Shown in pieces: positions 1 to 8,314 of a stretch of 64,000 nucleotides of DNA (its first letter is position 1; every line of letters begins with the position of its first letter). The notes beneath the pieces were generated by a model. The model saw nothing but the letters and a program-made list of their open reading frames with translations. It ran no database searches and had not been told where the DNA came from. The translations under genes were made by a program, and so were the position numbers. The stretch is from positions 1-64,000 of the forward strand of contig NZ_QLTA01000024.1 of NCBI RefSeq assembly GCF_003269065.1, read 5' to 3'. The stretch comes from Paracidovorax anthurii. Its GTDB lineage: Bacteria > Pseudomonadota > Gammaproteobacteria > Burkholderiales > Burkholderiaceae_C.

Positions 1-2
1 CG

Positions 3-578
3 CTGAGCTACACAGACCCCCGTGGCCTATGCTTTGGCCTACTGGCCGTGCCGTGTGCGTGGGCACTTGCCAATGCGCCATGGCTGGTGCCGACCACATT
101 GGGGGTCACTGAAGCCGCGCTGTTCATGACCAGCGGTGCGACATCGCCTGTTTTGTCGGTGCCTGCCATGGTTCCCGCGGCTGTGTCGCGCTTGAGGCCT
201 GTCGTTGGAGCGATTCAGGAAGGGGTGGAGTCGGGGGCTTACTGTGCCGCTAAGGAGATGACTAGGGTTGGAAGGTGGATGTCCCAAGCTGAGTACGACG
301 CGATGAAAGTGTCAGGAAGGGTTCAGGAAAGCTTGTCGGGAACGACTCACGTGGCGACGCCTGCAGAGGCAGCGGCATTCATCAACCAAGCAAGGCCAGG
401 AAGCGTATATGTCGAGTTCAATGCACCAACCTCATCGCTGAAGGCGACAAATGAAGGCTGGTCAAAGATCATTGGACCCAACTCCTTGGAAGGTCGGCTC
501 GCTGCACGAAAAGGACTTCCGATTCCACAGATGCCGCAGGCAGAAGACATCTTCCACGCGGCAACAAAGCTTCCATAA
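3..578 (+). CDS. Rhs-family polymorphic toxin, C-terminal tail (5' end outside window)
   Basis: The reading frame is open from the left edge of the window and encodes LSYTDPRGLC, the conserved end of the Rhs core (the DPxGL-type motif), followed by a variable C-terminal toxin of about 170 residues. The toxin has GRWMSQAEYDAM, then GSVYVEFNAPTSSL and a late GPNSLEGRL. I recognise this pattern as similar to TreTu-type ADP-ribosyltransferase toxins described for Salmonella Rhs proteins, which modify EF-Tu; the R, S and E of those blocks would be the R-S-E catalytic set. That assignment is from memory of the family and is tentative. Rhs proteins are usually delivered by type VI secretion. The next gene starts 13 bases downstream, as expected for a toxin-immunity pair. 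The Rhs shell lies outside the window. Confidence 0.75.
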   Translation: MSYTDPRGLCFGLLAVPCAWALANAPWLVPTTLGVTEAALFMTSGATSPVLSVPAMVPAAVSRLRPVVGAIQEGVESGAYCAAKEMTRVGRWMSQAEYDAMKVSGRVQESLSGTTHVATPAEAAAFINQARPGSVYVEFNAPTSSLKATNEGWSKIIGPNSLEGRLAARKGLPIPQMPQAEDIFHAATKLP

Positions 579-591
579 GGACATACGAATC

Positions 592-891
592 ATGCTGAAA
601 ATCTTTGTAGATTGGGCACGGAGAGTCACGGCACAATCTCTTGGAGAGGGTATCGAAGCGCAAGTCACAGAAAGCGCGATGTCTGAGAACCGGTCCGCGC
701 GACTTGACATAGATACGCGTACTACTGTTGCCCGAATTACATGCTGGGAAAGTGGTAACTATCACGCTGAGGTTATAGACATGAAAAGCGAGCGAACGAT
801 CTTCTCTGCACAGGGGCATCTTCGTGACGGAGATGCCATCGCGGAACACTTCGGTGCTTTTCTTGAAGCCCAACACATTACGCTCAAGTAA
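592..891 (+). CDS. candidate immunity protein to the Rhs toxin
   Basis: A 99-residue protein starting MLKIFVDWARRV, ending AQHITLK. ATG at 592 is chosen because AAGGA at 577-581 sits at a normal distance; the frame is open further upstream but that part overlaps the toxin gene. There is no signal peptide or membrane segment, so it should act in the cytoplasm, where an ADP-ribosyltransferase toxin would also act. I do not recognise a named family. The function is inferred only from position: small, co-directional and immediately downstream of a variable Rhs C-terminus. Confidence 0.6.
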   Translation: MLKIFVDWARRVTAQSLGEGIEAQVTESAMSENRSARLDIDTRTTVARITCWESGNYHAEVIDMKSERTIFSAQGHLRDGDAIAEHFGAFLEAQHITLK

Positions 892-982
892 TCACCGGCA
901 GTCTCAAATCCAAAATGCAACACCCGGCCCATAGCTGTCGCATTCCGGGCAGGTCGGTGATGATCGTTGAGTTTGTCAATCC

Positions 983-1360
983 ATGAACTCGATAGTGCTG
1001 ATGATTGAGCGTGAGAGCGCGTGGTCGCCGGATGGGTGGGTGCAAGCAGCCGGTGGCAAACACTTGGGGAATGGTCAAGTCACGATCGAGCAAGAGGCGG
1101 AATGGCTTTCAGTCACTCGCTACGATCAAGTGCTCGACGATTTCGACGATACGGAACGCGCCCGCTTACTGGAACTGGTAAACGAGCCTCTAGCCTACTT
1201 GGTTGAATGGAAAGGCTGCACGCTTTTAAGTCACTTGTTGCGGTCCATCCCGTCTGGCGTTCGGGCTGCCGTCGACAACGACCATGGTTTGCTAGTTCCC
1301 GTATTTCAAGTTGCTGGTGAACCGCTTGATTCATGGGTAAGGGCCGCTTCGCTGTCTTAA
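983..1360 (+). CDS. hypothetical protein, possible orphan immunity gene
   Basis: A 125-residue acidic, soluble protein (MNSIVLMIERESAW start, EPLDSWVRAASLS end) with no signal peptide. I recognise no family. It follows the toxin and immunity pair by 91 bases on the same strand. Rhs loci commonly accumulate displaced immunity genes, so an orphan immunity role is plausible but unproven. Short similar sequences containing AAAATG...CAACAC lie on both sides, near 905-923 and 1362-1389, which might be remnants of a mobile element. Confidence 0.45.
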   Translation: MNSIVLMIERESAWSPDGWVQAAGGKHLGNGQVTIEQEAEWLSVTRYDQVLDDFDDTERARLLELVNEPLAYLVEWKGCTLLSHLLRSIPSGVRAAVDNDHGLLVPVFQVAGEPLDSWVRAASLS

Positions 1361-1428
1361 GTGTCAGATTTAAAAATGAAGTGCAACACACATCGCCTCT
1401 ACGATTTTTGATTGTTGAAACTCCTAAA

Positions 1429-1480
1429 TTGATAGCTACCAGCGCTTATTTCCAAGCGCTACAGGCAAATGAAATGGCGC
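1429..1480. repeat. extragenic palindromic repeat of Comamonadaceae type
   Basis: The sequence TTGATAGCTACC is followed by AGCGCTT (1441-1447), a six-base loop and AAGCGCT (1454-1460), then ACAGGC. Intergenic palindromes of this form, with a TAGCTNC lead-in and an AGCGCTT hairpin, are ones I associate with Acidovorax, Delftia and relatives. The family association is from memory. Confidence 0.55.
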
Positions 1481-1545
1481 TGAAACCATCCTGCGAGGAG
1501 GCCGGGGTGGGTGCGTGGCTGCCCCTGGCGGCGATGGAGGGCTAG

Positions 1546-1951
1546 TGGCTTCCCTCCCAGTTGTCGGACTGGACGGATGCCGATGCGATGCGCGCGCTCC
1601 TCGCCCATGGAGCCGATCCCGTCGGCAATCTGTTGCTGGGTGAGGCGGCGTTGGGCCATTTCGTCCACGGGCCCGTTCCCGAGCCGATCCCTGAGGCGGA
1701 CAAGGCGGCCACCTATGCGGCCCTCGCCGATGCGGCGGCGCGCGGCGATGCCCCGGGGTCGTCCGCTGGTGGCGAGCAGCCTAAGTTCACAGCCTATGCC
1801 GCCACCTCCGCCGGTCCCCGGCACATGCTGGTGAAATTCACGGAAGCCGAGCTTGGCCCGGTCAGCGAGCGCTGGCGCGATCTGCTCCTGGCAGAGCACC
1901 TGGCGCTGAGGGCGCTGGACGAAGCGGGCCTGCCGGCGTCCCGCACCGCCG
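1546..1951 (+). pseudogene. HipA-family (YjjJ-like) kinase toxin, broken at both ends
   Basis: The frame encodes LPSQLSDWTDADAM, DPVGNLLLGEAALGHF and GSSAGGEQPKFTAYA, which is the HipA-like N-lobe with its GGEQPKF nucleotide-loop motif, most like the YjjJ branch. A stop (TAG, 1543-1545) lies directly before the preserved part, so the N-terminal region is missing. On the 3' side the frame runs into the end of an insertion sequence at 1952 and terminates at 1983, so the catalytic C-lobe is gone. The remnant cannot be an active kinase. Its loss fits the deletion scar formed by the adjacent IS fragments. Confidence 0.75.
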
Positions 1952-1983
1952 TGACCTGCCCGGTTTCTCCGAGACAGTTTTAA

Positions 1984-2402
1984 CTAGAAGATGGCGGGTT
2001 GCAGGTCTTGACGGGGTTGCTGTTTGAACTCCGCCGGGGTCAAGTATTGCAGGCTGCTGTGCGGACGCACCTCGTTGTAGTGGTTGCGCCAAGCTTCGAT
2101 CAGGACAGCGGCTTCGCGGCGCGAGCGGAACCACTCGATGGACAGACACTCGTCGCGGAACTTGCCGTTGAAGCTCTCGTCAGTGCCGTTCTGCCAGGGC
2201 TTGCCGGGATCGTTGAGCACGGTGGCGATGCCCGAATGCGCGATCCACTCCAGGATGGCATGGCTGACGAACTCCGAACCGTTGTCCGAGCGCATGAACA
2301 GCGGCGCGCCATGTAGGCTCACCAGCCGTGACAGCACCTCGATCACGCGCTTGGAGCGAATGGCGCCAGCCACGTCAATGGCCAGGCACTCGCGGGTACC
2401 CC
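1984..2402 (-). pseudogene. IS3-family transposase, C-terminal fragment (left copy)
   Basis: The minus-strand frame encodes CLAIDVAGAIRSKRVIEVL, MRSDNGSEFV, NDPGKPWQNGTDESFNGKFR and HYNEVRPHSSLQYLTP, the retroviral-integrase (rve) core with the second D and the final E of the DDE triad and the usual C-terminal block. The N-terminal helix-turn-helix half and the first catalytic Asp region upstream of about 2402 are missing. It is not expected to transpose. Confidence 0.8.
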
Positions 2403-2774
2403 AAGGCGGTGCGCACGGACAACGGACCGGAGTTCACCAGCCGGGCTTTCCTGGGCTGGTGCGAGCGCAACGAGATCCAGCACATCCTGATCGAGCCGGG
2501 CCGACCGATGCACAACGGCTACATCGAGAGCTTCAACGGCAAGTTCAGGGACGAGTGCTTGAACGAGCACTGGTTCGAGACGCTGGCGCAGGCCCGGGAG
2601 GTGATCCGGGCCTGGGCGCAGGACTACAACGAGGTGCGACCGCATTCGAGTATCGGCCGCATGCCACCAAGGCACTTCGCGCGCCTGCATCGCCAGCAAG
2701 CCGGCAATGCAGGTTCATCTGAAACACCCACCCAAAACACCACTATCCTGCAACCCCGGACTGTCTCCGAATGA
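2385..2774 (+). pseudogene. IS3-family transposase, C-terminal fragment (right copy)
   Basis: The plus-strand frame encodes GTRGYPKAVRTDNGPEFTS, EPGRPMHNGYIESFNGKFRD and DYNEVRPHSSIGRMPP, again the second half of an integrase core, but clearly from a different IS3 subtype than the left fragment (only moderate identity). Its 5' part is absent. The stop codon at 2772-2774 lies 26 bases inside the right terminal repeat. Confidence 0.8.
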
Positions 2775-2802
2775 TTGGTATGGCGGATGGGGGCAGGTCA
2801 CC

Positions 2803-4032
2803 TCACCGCCCCGCCGGCCGCTCCACAACCAAGTCCGAGATCACCCGCAGCAGCGCGCGGTTGACTTCTTCCACGTCGCGCTCGTGGGTCTCGCAGAGCT
2901 GGCGGATGGGCGCGGCGTCTTCGGATTCGAGGGCGCAGGCCATCTCCAGGCTGGCGGCGTAGGGGCCGGTGCGCAGCACGGCCGCGTCGTAGATGCGCTC
3001 GGACAGGGGCAGCCGGCGCAGGACGGTGCCCAGCGGCTCCGACAGCAGTTCGCCCAGTTGCGAGAGCAGGCCGCAGAGGTACACCTCGCGGCGCAGGTCG
3101 TTCTCGACGCCGGCGTCGAGCAGCCGCTCGGTCAGGCGCGCGCGGATCACCATCGACTCGCGGATGGGGTGCAGGTTGGGGTCGGTGCTGGCGTGCGGGA
3201 GCTGGTCGCCCAGCCACCGCTGTAGCGAGCCGTAGCCCATCATCACCAGCCCGCGCCGCAGCGAGTCCACGCCCGTGCGCAGGCCCAGCGCGGCGGAGTT
3301 GGTGTAGATCATGAAGCGGTAGGCGAGCAGGGGGTCTTCGCCCAGGATCTGCTCGAAGGCTTCGAGCGATTGCTCGGCGTCGATGGCCCGCATGAGCTTG
3401 AACACGGTCTCGTGGGCGGGCTGCAGGGGCTGGTGGCGCAGGCTGTAGAGCACGTCCTCCGCGGGCCAGCCGGCGATGGCGAGCGCGCTGTGCCGGTCCA
3501 GGCAGTGTTCCATGAGCGGGCGGCTCGCGACGCTCTCATACATCTGGCCCGCGATCACCGGGCTGGGCGCGGGGGGCGCTCCCCGGATCTCGCTGCCGGC
3601 CGCGCGCAGGGCGGCCACGGCGTCCGTGGCCGAGATCGTGAGCAGGCTGTTGTCGAAGCAGGCCGCCACTTCGGCCGGCGGCAGGCGGTCGAGCGCGCCG
3701 CGCCACACGAGCTTGAGGCCGCGCTGGTGCGCGGCGCGCACCTGGGCGAAGAGGTCGGCGTCGGCGACCCAGGCCTCCGGCACGCTGATCCAGGGCGCGC
3801 CGCGCGGGGCCTGGGCGAGCAGGTCGCACAGCAGTTGCGGGCTTTGCGGCGAGAGCAGCAGCGGCGGCGAGCCGGCGCTCCAGAGTTCCTGCAGGGTGCG
3901 CAGCAGGTGCGGCGCATCGACGAGCGCCAGACCGTCGCTGTGGACGTAAAGCTGAACGGCCGCGAGGCGGCGCGCCTGGTTCCACAGGGGGCGGTATCCG
4001 AGGATCAGGCTGCCGAGGACGGATTGGACCAT
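2803..4032 (-). CDS. HDOD-domain signalling protein with degenerate EAL-like N-terminus
   Basis: A 409-residue cytoplasmic protein. The N-terminal half resembles a stripped EAL domain without the catalytic EAL motif. From about residue 195 it carries an HDOD domain (LMRAIDAEQSLEAFEQILGEDPLLAYRFM, then SLRRGLVMMGYGSLQRWLG). This YuxH-type architecture is known in regulators that act by protein contacts rather than by c-di-GMP turnover. It lies 55 bases downstream of flgL on the same strand, so it is likely the last gene of the flg transcript and may link second-messenger or stress signals to motility. The stop codon is only two bases from the IS end, but the protein looks intact. Confidence 0.8.
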   Translation of the reverse strand: MVQSVLGSLILGYRPLWNQARRLAAVQLYVHSDGLALVDAPHLLRTLQELWSAGSPPLLLSPQSPQLLCDLLAQAPRGAPWISVPEAWVADADLFAQVRAAHQRGLKLVWRGALDRLPPAEVAACFDNSLLTISATDAVAALRAAGSEIRGAPPAPSPVIAGQMYESVASRPLMEHCLDRHSALAIAGWPAEDVLYSLRHQPLQPAHETVFKLMRAIDAEQSLEAFEQILGEDPLLAYRFMIYTNSAALGLRTGVDSLRRGLVMMGYGSLQRWLGDQLPHASTDPNLHPIRESMVIRARLTERLLDAGVENDLRREVYLCGLLSQLGELLSEPLGTVLRRLPLSERIYDAAVLRTGPYAASLEMACALESEDAAPIRQLCETHERDVEEVNRALLRVISDLVVERPAGR

Positions 4033-4087
4033 GGGTTATCGGTGCGGCGGCCCGGCGGACGGGCGCCGGGGCGGCGCCCGCTTGTCT

Positions 4088-5374
4088 CTAGCCGATGTAG
4101 TTGAACAGCGACAGCTTCTGCACCTGGGCATAGGACTGCAGGGCCGCCTGGTAGCCGGTCTGGTTGTTCTGGAAGTCGGAAATGCCCTTGATCATATCGA
4201 GATCCTCGGCGCGCGAGCGGTCGGCTTCGAGTTGCACCTCGCGCTTTTCCTGGTCGCCGGTGATGCGGTCGGCGCGGTTGAGCAGCTCGCCCGCGTAGCC
4301 GCGCATGTTGTGGATGCGCTCCATGCCGATGTCGATGTTGTTGAGCGCCTGGCCCACGGCCTGCGCGGCCGCGTTGCTGTTGGTGGCGCTGCCGATGTCG
4401 CGGATCGCCTGGTCGATGGTGCTGAAGATGCTGGCGCTGGGCTTGAGCGTGATGGCGTCGCCGTTGGCCGGCGAGAAGTTGTAGGTACCGTCGGATTGCT
4501 TGGTGGGCGTGCCGGTGATGTTGAAGCTCACGCCCGGGATGCCGGTGACCGGTATCGATACGGCCTTGTCGGAGGGGAAGTCGGGCACCGTCACGGGCGC
4601 GGACGACACGCCCGTGGTGGTGTTGGTGATGGTGTAGGTGGCCGTGGTGGTGCCGGCCGTGGCGCCGGGGCCCACGCCGCTGAAGACGATCTGGTAGTTG
4701 TCGCCGGTCACGAGGCTGGTGTCCACGGGCTTCACGCCGTCGGTCACGAGCAGCCGGCCCGAGGGGATGTCGCTCACCGAGGCGGTGTACACCCCGTCGC
4801 GCTTGGGCTGGAACATGAAGGCGGATTCGCCGTCCAGCGCGAGCGGCAGCGAGGTGGCCGAACCCGAGGCCTGCCCGGCCTGGCCGGAGAAGGTGTAGTC
4901 GGGGCTGCTGCTCTGCGGGCCCAGGAAGGGGGCGAGCGCGCTGCCCAGAGAGCCCAGCAGCGGCAGGCCGTTGGTGTCCTTGCGGTTGACCAGGTCGGTG
5001 AGCTGCTCGCGCAGGCCCTGCACCTGGTTCATCATGGTCTTGCGGTCCGAGGTCGTGAGCGAGCCGCCGCCGGCGTTCACGATGAGCTGGCGCAGCTCCT
5101 GCACGATGTCCACGGCCTGGCCGAGCGTGGATTCGGCCTGGGTGACGGTGTTGCGCGCGTTCTCCAGGGCGCGCTGGTCGCTCTGCACGCGCGAGAGGCG
5201 CGTGATGGCGCGTTCGGCCTGCGCGGCGGCCACGGGGTCGTCGCTGGCGCGCACCACGCGCTTGCCCGAGGTGAGGTTCTCCTGCAGGTCGGACAGCGCG
5301 GTCTGCCGCTGCGCGAGGTTGCGCAGCACGTTGTCGTACTGGTTGGCGGAGGCGGTGCGGTAGAAGGTGCTCAT
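4088..5374 (-). CDS. flgL: flagellar hook-filament junction protein FlgL (HAP3)
   Basis: A 428-residue flagellin-like protein. The N-terminus MSTFYRTASANQYDNVL and the following LTSGKRVVRASDDP give the D0/D1 helix typical of HAP3. The C-terminus (SYAQVQKLSLFNYIG) is the matching coiled helix. The long Ser/Thr/Gly-rich middle is the variable surface domain. It forms the second of two junction layers between hook and filament. The gene follows flgK by 43 bases on the same strand. Confidence 0.95.
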   Translation of the reverse strand: MSTFYRTASANQYDNVLRNLAQRQTALSDLQENLTSGKRVVRASDDPVAAAQAERAITRLSRVQSDQRALENARNTVTQAESTLGQAVDIVQELRQLIVNAGGGSLTTSDRKTMMNQVQGLREQLTDLVNRKDTNGLPLLGSLGSALAPFLGPQSSSPDYTFSGQAGQASGSATSLPLALDGESAFMFQPKRDGVYTASVSDIPSGRLLVTDGVKPVDTSLVTGDNYQIVFSGVGPGATAGTTTATYTITNTTTGVSSAPVTVPDFPSDKAVSIPVTGIPGVSFNITGTPTKQSDGTYNFSPANGDAITLKPSASIFSTIDQAIRDIGSATNSNAAAQAVGQALNNIDIGMERIHNMRGYAGELLNRADRITGDQEKREVQLEADRSRAEDLDMIKGISDFQNNQTGYQAALQSYAQVQKLSLFNYIG

Positions 5375-5417
5375 GGCGTTCTCCGGAGGGCCGGTGTCGT
5401 TTCAACGCGGGTCGGCA

Positions 5418-7349
5418 TCATCGGCCCATGGTCTGGATGAGGCTGTCGAAGATGCTCTGCGCGATCTGCAGCACCTTGGCCGATGCCTGGTAGGCCTGCT
5501 GGTATTGGATCAGCTTGGCGGCCTCTTCGTCCAGGTTCACCCCCGAGACCGCCGTGCGGTCGCGCTCGAGGTTGGTGGCGATGGTGGCCGAGACGTCGGA
5601 GGCGTACTTGGCGCTCTGCGTGCGCGTGCCGACCTGGGCCATGAGGCCGGCGTAGCCGTCGCTCATGGTGGCTTCGTCGAACATCTTCACGTCGCCCAGC
5701 GCGTCGAGCGCCGAGGCGTTGCCGGCGTTGCGCGTGTAGGCGTCGCCGTACTGCGGGTCCAGCGCGTTGCCCACCGTCACCGTGTCGCCGGTGCCGGGCG
5801 TGCCCTTGAGGGTGATCTCCCAGCCGTCGATGGTGATGGGCTGGCCCGCCGTGTAGGCCAGGCCCGAGGTGCCCGAGGCCGGCGTGGTGGAACCCGTGAC
5901 GGCGTAGGTGGTGGGCGGGCCCGCGGTGAAGGTGAGCGTCACGCCGCCCGGGGTGGGCGGCGCCGTGAAGGTGCTGGAGGTGGCCTGGACCGAGCTGAGC
6001 TGCAGCGAGCCGTTGTTGGTCGTGCCCATGGCCGCGTTGACGGGGCTCGCGGCCGCGAGGTCGCGCGGCGAGAGCACCTGGGCCTGGATGTTGGAGGCCG
6101 CGCTGCTGAAGGGCTTGAAGAGCACGCGCTCGCCAGCCGCGCCTGCGGCGGTGAGGTTGAAGTTGAGCCCGTCGATCTGCTGGCCGGCCAGGTTGGTGAG
6201 GTCGGTGAACGCTGTGGCCTTGCCGTCCGAGAGGCGCACCACCTGGCCCGCCGGCGGCGTGGTGAAGCGCACTTCGTAGTCGGACGCGGCGAATTTCGTC
6301 GCATCGGTGAAGGTGACGTTGCCCGCCGCCGTGCCGTTGGTGTAGCCGGGCATGCTGGTGGACACCGAGAACAGGTCCTTGCCGGCCTGACCGTCCAGCG
6401 TGAGGCCGAGCTTATGCTGGGCGTTCATCGTCATGCCGATGGCCTGCGCCATGCGGCCCAGCAGGTTGCGGCCCTCGGCCACGTCGGTGTTGTGGAAGCG
6501 CAGCAGGCCCGAGATCTCGCCGCCCGCGAGCATGTTGTCGTCCAGCTCGATGGGCTTGGCGCCGGCCGGGCTGAAGTACAGCTTGAGCTGCCCGCTGCCG
6601 GGGAAGAGGCTCGACTCTTCCACCGCCAGCGGCGTGGCCGTGGTGCCCAGCACCAGCGGCTGGCTGCCGGCCACGAACAGGCCTATGGTGCCGTCGTCGG
6701 CCGCCACCTGCGTGGTCTGCACGTACTGGTTGATCTCGCGGATGATCTGGTCGCGCTGGTCCAGCAGGTCGTTCGGGGTCTGGCCGTTGCCTTTCACGCG
6801 CGCGATCTGCTCGTTCACGTTCGCCATCTGCTTGGTGAGGCTGTTGATCGCGTTCACGTCGCTCGTGAGCTGTTCCTTGACGGTGTACTGGATCTCGTCG
6901 ATCCGGTCCGCCGCGGAGCGCATGCGCGCGGCGGTCTCGTCCATGCGGGTGATGCTCACCGTCCGCGCCGTGATGTCGGTGGGCGCGGAGACCACGTCCT
7001 TGAGCGAGTTGAGCATGTCGGTGATCGAGGCGCCCAGCCCGCTGGTGCCGCCGCTGAACACGTCCTGCAGCTGCGAGAGGCGCTCGGCCCGCGTCTTGTC
7101 GGCCGTCTGCGCCGAGTTGGCCGCCGCCGCCTGCCGCGTGAGCAGCTCGTTGTGGTTGCGCAGGATGGTCTGCACGTCCACGCCCTGGCCGATGTAGCCG
7201 CCGCCCGTGAACTGGCCCTGCACGGTCTGCAGGGAGACCGTCTGCCGCGAATAGCCCGCGGTGTTGACGTTGGCGATGTTGTGGCCCGCGGTCTGCAGGG
7301 CCACCTGGTTGGCGAGGAGGGCGCGGGCGCCGACGTTGAGCAGGCTCAT
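5418..7349 (-). CDS. flgK: flagellar hook-filament junction protein FlgK (HAP1)
   Basis: A 643-residue protein beginning MSLLNVGARALLANQVALQ with the rod/hook signature AGHNIANVNTAGYSRQ at about residues 22-37. The C-terminal helix (EEAAKLIQYQQAYQASAKVL) is the standard FlgK end. It caps the hook and, with FlgL, joins it to the filament. The middle is expanded with Thr/Ala/Gly-rich modules, giving a length above the roughly 550 residues usual in enterics. FlgN (encoded here at 17910) is its expected export chaperone. Confidence 0.95.
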   Translation of the reverse strand: MSLLNVGARALLANQVALQTAGHNIANVNTAGYSRQTVSLQTVQGQFTGGGYIGQGVDVQTILRNHNELLTRQAAAANSAQTADKTRAERLSQLQDVFSGGTSGLGASITDMLNSLKDVVSAPTDITARTVSITRMDETAARMRSAADRIDEIQYTVKEQLTSDVNAINSLTKQMANVNEQIARVKGNGQTPNDLLDQRDQIIREINQYVQTTQVAADDGTIGLFVAGSQPLVLGTTATPLAVEESSLFPGSGQLKLYFSPAGAKPIELDDNMLAGGEISGLLRFHNTDVAEGRNLLGRMAQAIGMTMNAQHKLGLTLDGQAGKDLFSVSTSMPGYTNGTAAGNVTFTDATKFAASDYEVRFTTPPAGQVVRLSDGKATAFTDLTNLAGQQIDGLNFNLTAAGAAGERVLFKPFSSAASNIQAQVLSPRDLAAASPVNAAMGTTNNGSLQLSSVQATSSTFTAPPTPGGVTLTFTAGPPTTYAVTGSTTPASGTSGLAYTAGQPITIDGWEITLKGTPGTGDTVTVGNALDPQYGDAYTRNAGNASALDALGDVKMFDEATMSDGYAGLMAQVGTRTQSAKYASDVSATIATNLERDRTAVSGVNLDEEAAKLIQYQQAYQASAKVLQIAQSIFDSLIQTMGR

Positions 7350-7365
7350 GTGCGTTCACCCGTCC

Positions 7366-8265
7366 TCATGCCGAGGGCCCCACGCGCAGCGTGCTGTGGA
7401 TGGCCCGGCTCAGCTTGTTGGCGTAGTCGGGGTCGGTGGCGTAGCCGGCCTTCTGCAGCTCGGCCGCGTAGGCCACGGCCGAATGGGTCTTCTCGCGCGC
7501 CTTCTCGTAGCGCGGGTTGTCGTTGATGAGGCGCGCGTAGTCCTTGAACGAATCCTCGTAGGAGTCGTAGGCGCGGAACTTCGCCGTCACCTTGCGCGGC
7601 GTGCCGTTGACGTATTCGGTGGTGGTGATCTCGGCCACCTTGCCCGTCCAGCCCTTGCCGGCCTTGATGCCGAACAGGTTGAAGGAGTTGCTGCCGTCCT
7701 TGGCGCGGATCTCGCTCTTGCCCCAGCCGGTCTCGTGGCCGGCCTGGCCGAGCATGAAGCTCGCGGGGATGCCGCTTTCCTGCGCCACGCGCTCGGCGGC
7801 CTCGCGGTGGTGCTGCACGAAGCCGTCGCGTCCCTTGGGCGCGGGCGCATAGGCGTTGGTGGCCGCCGCGCCGCGCGAGGCCGGGGTGGCCATGCTCAGC
7901 GTGGAGGGCGGCGAGAACGTGGGCGCGGCCTCCGTGCCGTTGCCGATCTGCCGCGTGAGCTGGCGCTGGATGGCCTCGGAGAGGCCGCCGGGCAGGCCCG
8001 ACATCTGCACCGAGAGCTGCTGGTCGAGCATGTCGGTGCCCAGGTCGGCCTGGGCGCCGTCCATCAGGCCGGACTTCATCGTCGCCTCGCGCATGCTCTT
8101 GATCATCTCGCGCATGAAGAGCGACTCGAACTGCTTGGCGGCTTCCTTGGCGGCCTGCGGGTTGTTCTGGCCGGCCTCGAACTTGAGCGCGTTGAGCGAG
8201 CGCGCATCCACCGCCAGCGCATTCGTGGCCGATGGCGACGCGGAGGAGGGCAGGCTGAGGGCCAT
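7366..8265 (-). CDS. flgJ: flagellar rod-cap protein and peptidoglycan hydrolase FlgJ
   Basis: A 299-residue two-domain protein. The N-terminal third (KEAAKQFESLFMREMIKSMREA) is the rod-cap domain, and the C-terminal half is a GH73 glucosaminidase-type domain with GQAGHETGWGKSEI holding the catalytic Glu. It assembles the rod and opens the peptidoglycan for it. Dual-domain FlgJ is the common beta/gamma-proteobacterial form. It starts 49 bases downstream of the flgI stop, in the same transcript. Confidence 0.95.
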   Translation of the reverse strand: MALSLPSSASPSATNALAVDARSLNALKFEAGQNNPQAAKEAAKQFESLFMREMIKSMREATMKSGLMDGAQADLGTDMLDQQLSVQMSGLPGGLSEAIQRQLTRQIGNGTEAAPTFSPPSTLSMATPASRGAAATNAYAPAPKGRDGFVQHHREAAERVAQESGIPASFMLGQAGHETGWGKSEIRAKDGSNSFNLFGIKAGKGWTGKVAEITTTEYVNGTPRKVTAKFRAYDSYEDSFKDYARLINDNPRYEKAREKTHSAVAYAAELQKAGYATDPDYANKLSRAIHSTLRVGPSA

Positions 8266-8314
8266 GGCGTTCTCCCGGCGGTTCAGGCGGTGGCGGACGG
8301 CGCGGCCGGCATGG

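Larger units (their letters stand above)
1952..2800. mobile_element. composite scar of two IS3-family fragments in inverted orientation
   Basis: Both outer ends are IS ends: TGACCTGCCC at 1952-1961 and its complement GGGCAGGTCA at 2791-2800. Each side contributes only the 3' part of an IS3-type transposase gene, on opposite strands, and the two truncated 5' sides meet near 2388-2398. The flanks show no target duplication (GCCG left, CCTC right). This is what recombination or deletion between two inverted copies would leave. The left fragment ends inside a HipA gene, and the right one ends two bases before the stop codon of the HDOD gene. Confidence 0.75.

Noticed and set aside
1940-2810. Target-site duplication around the IS scar
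   Set aside because: The bases outside the two ends (GCCG and CCTC) differ, consistent with a rearranged rather than simple insertion.
5367-7526. Very long plus-strand open frame opposite flgK
   Set aside because: It is a GC-rich antisense shadow of flgK with low-complexity Arg/Ala/Gly/Val content and no family features.
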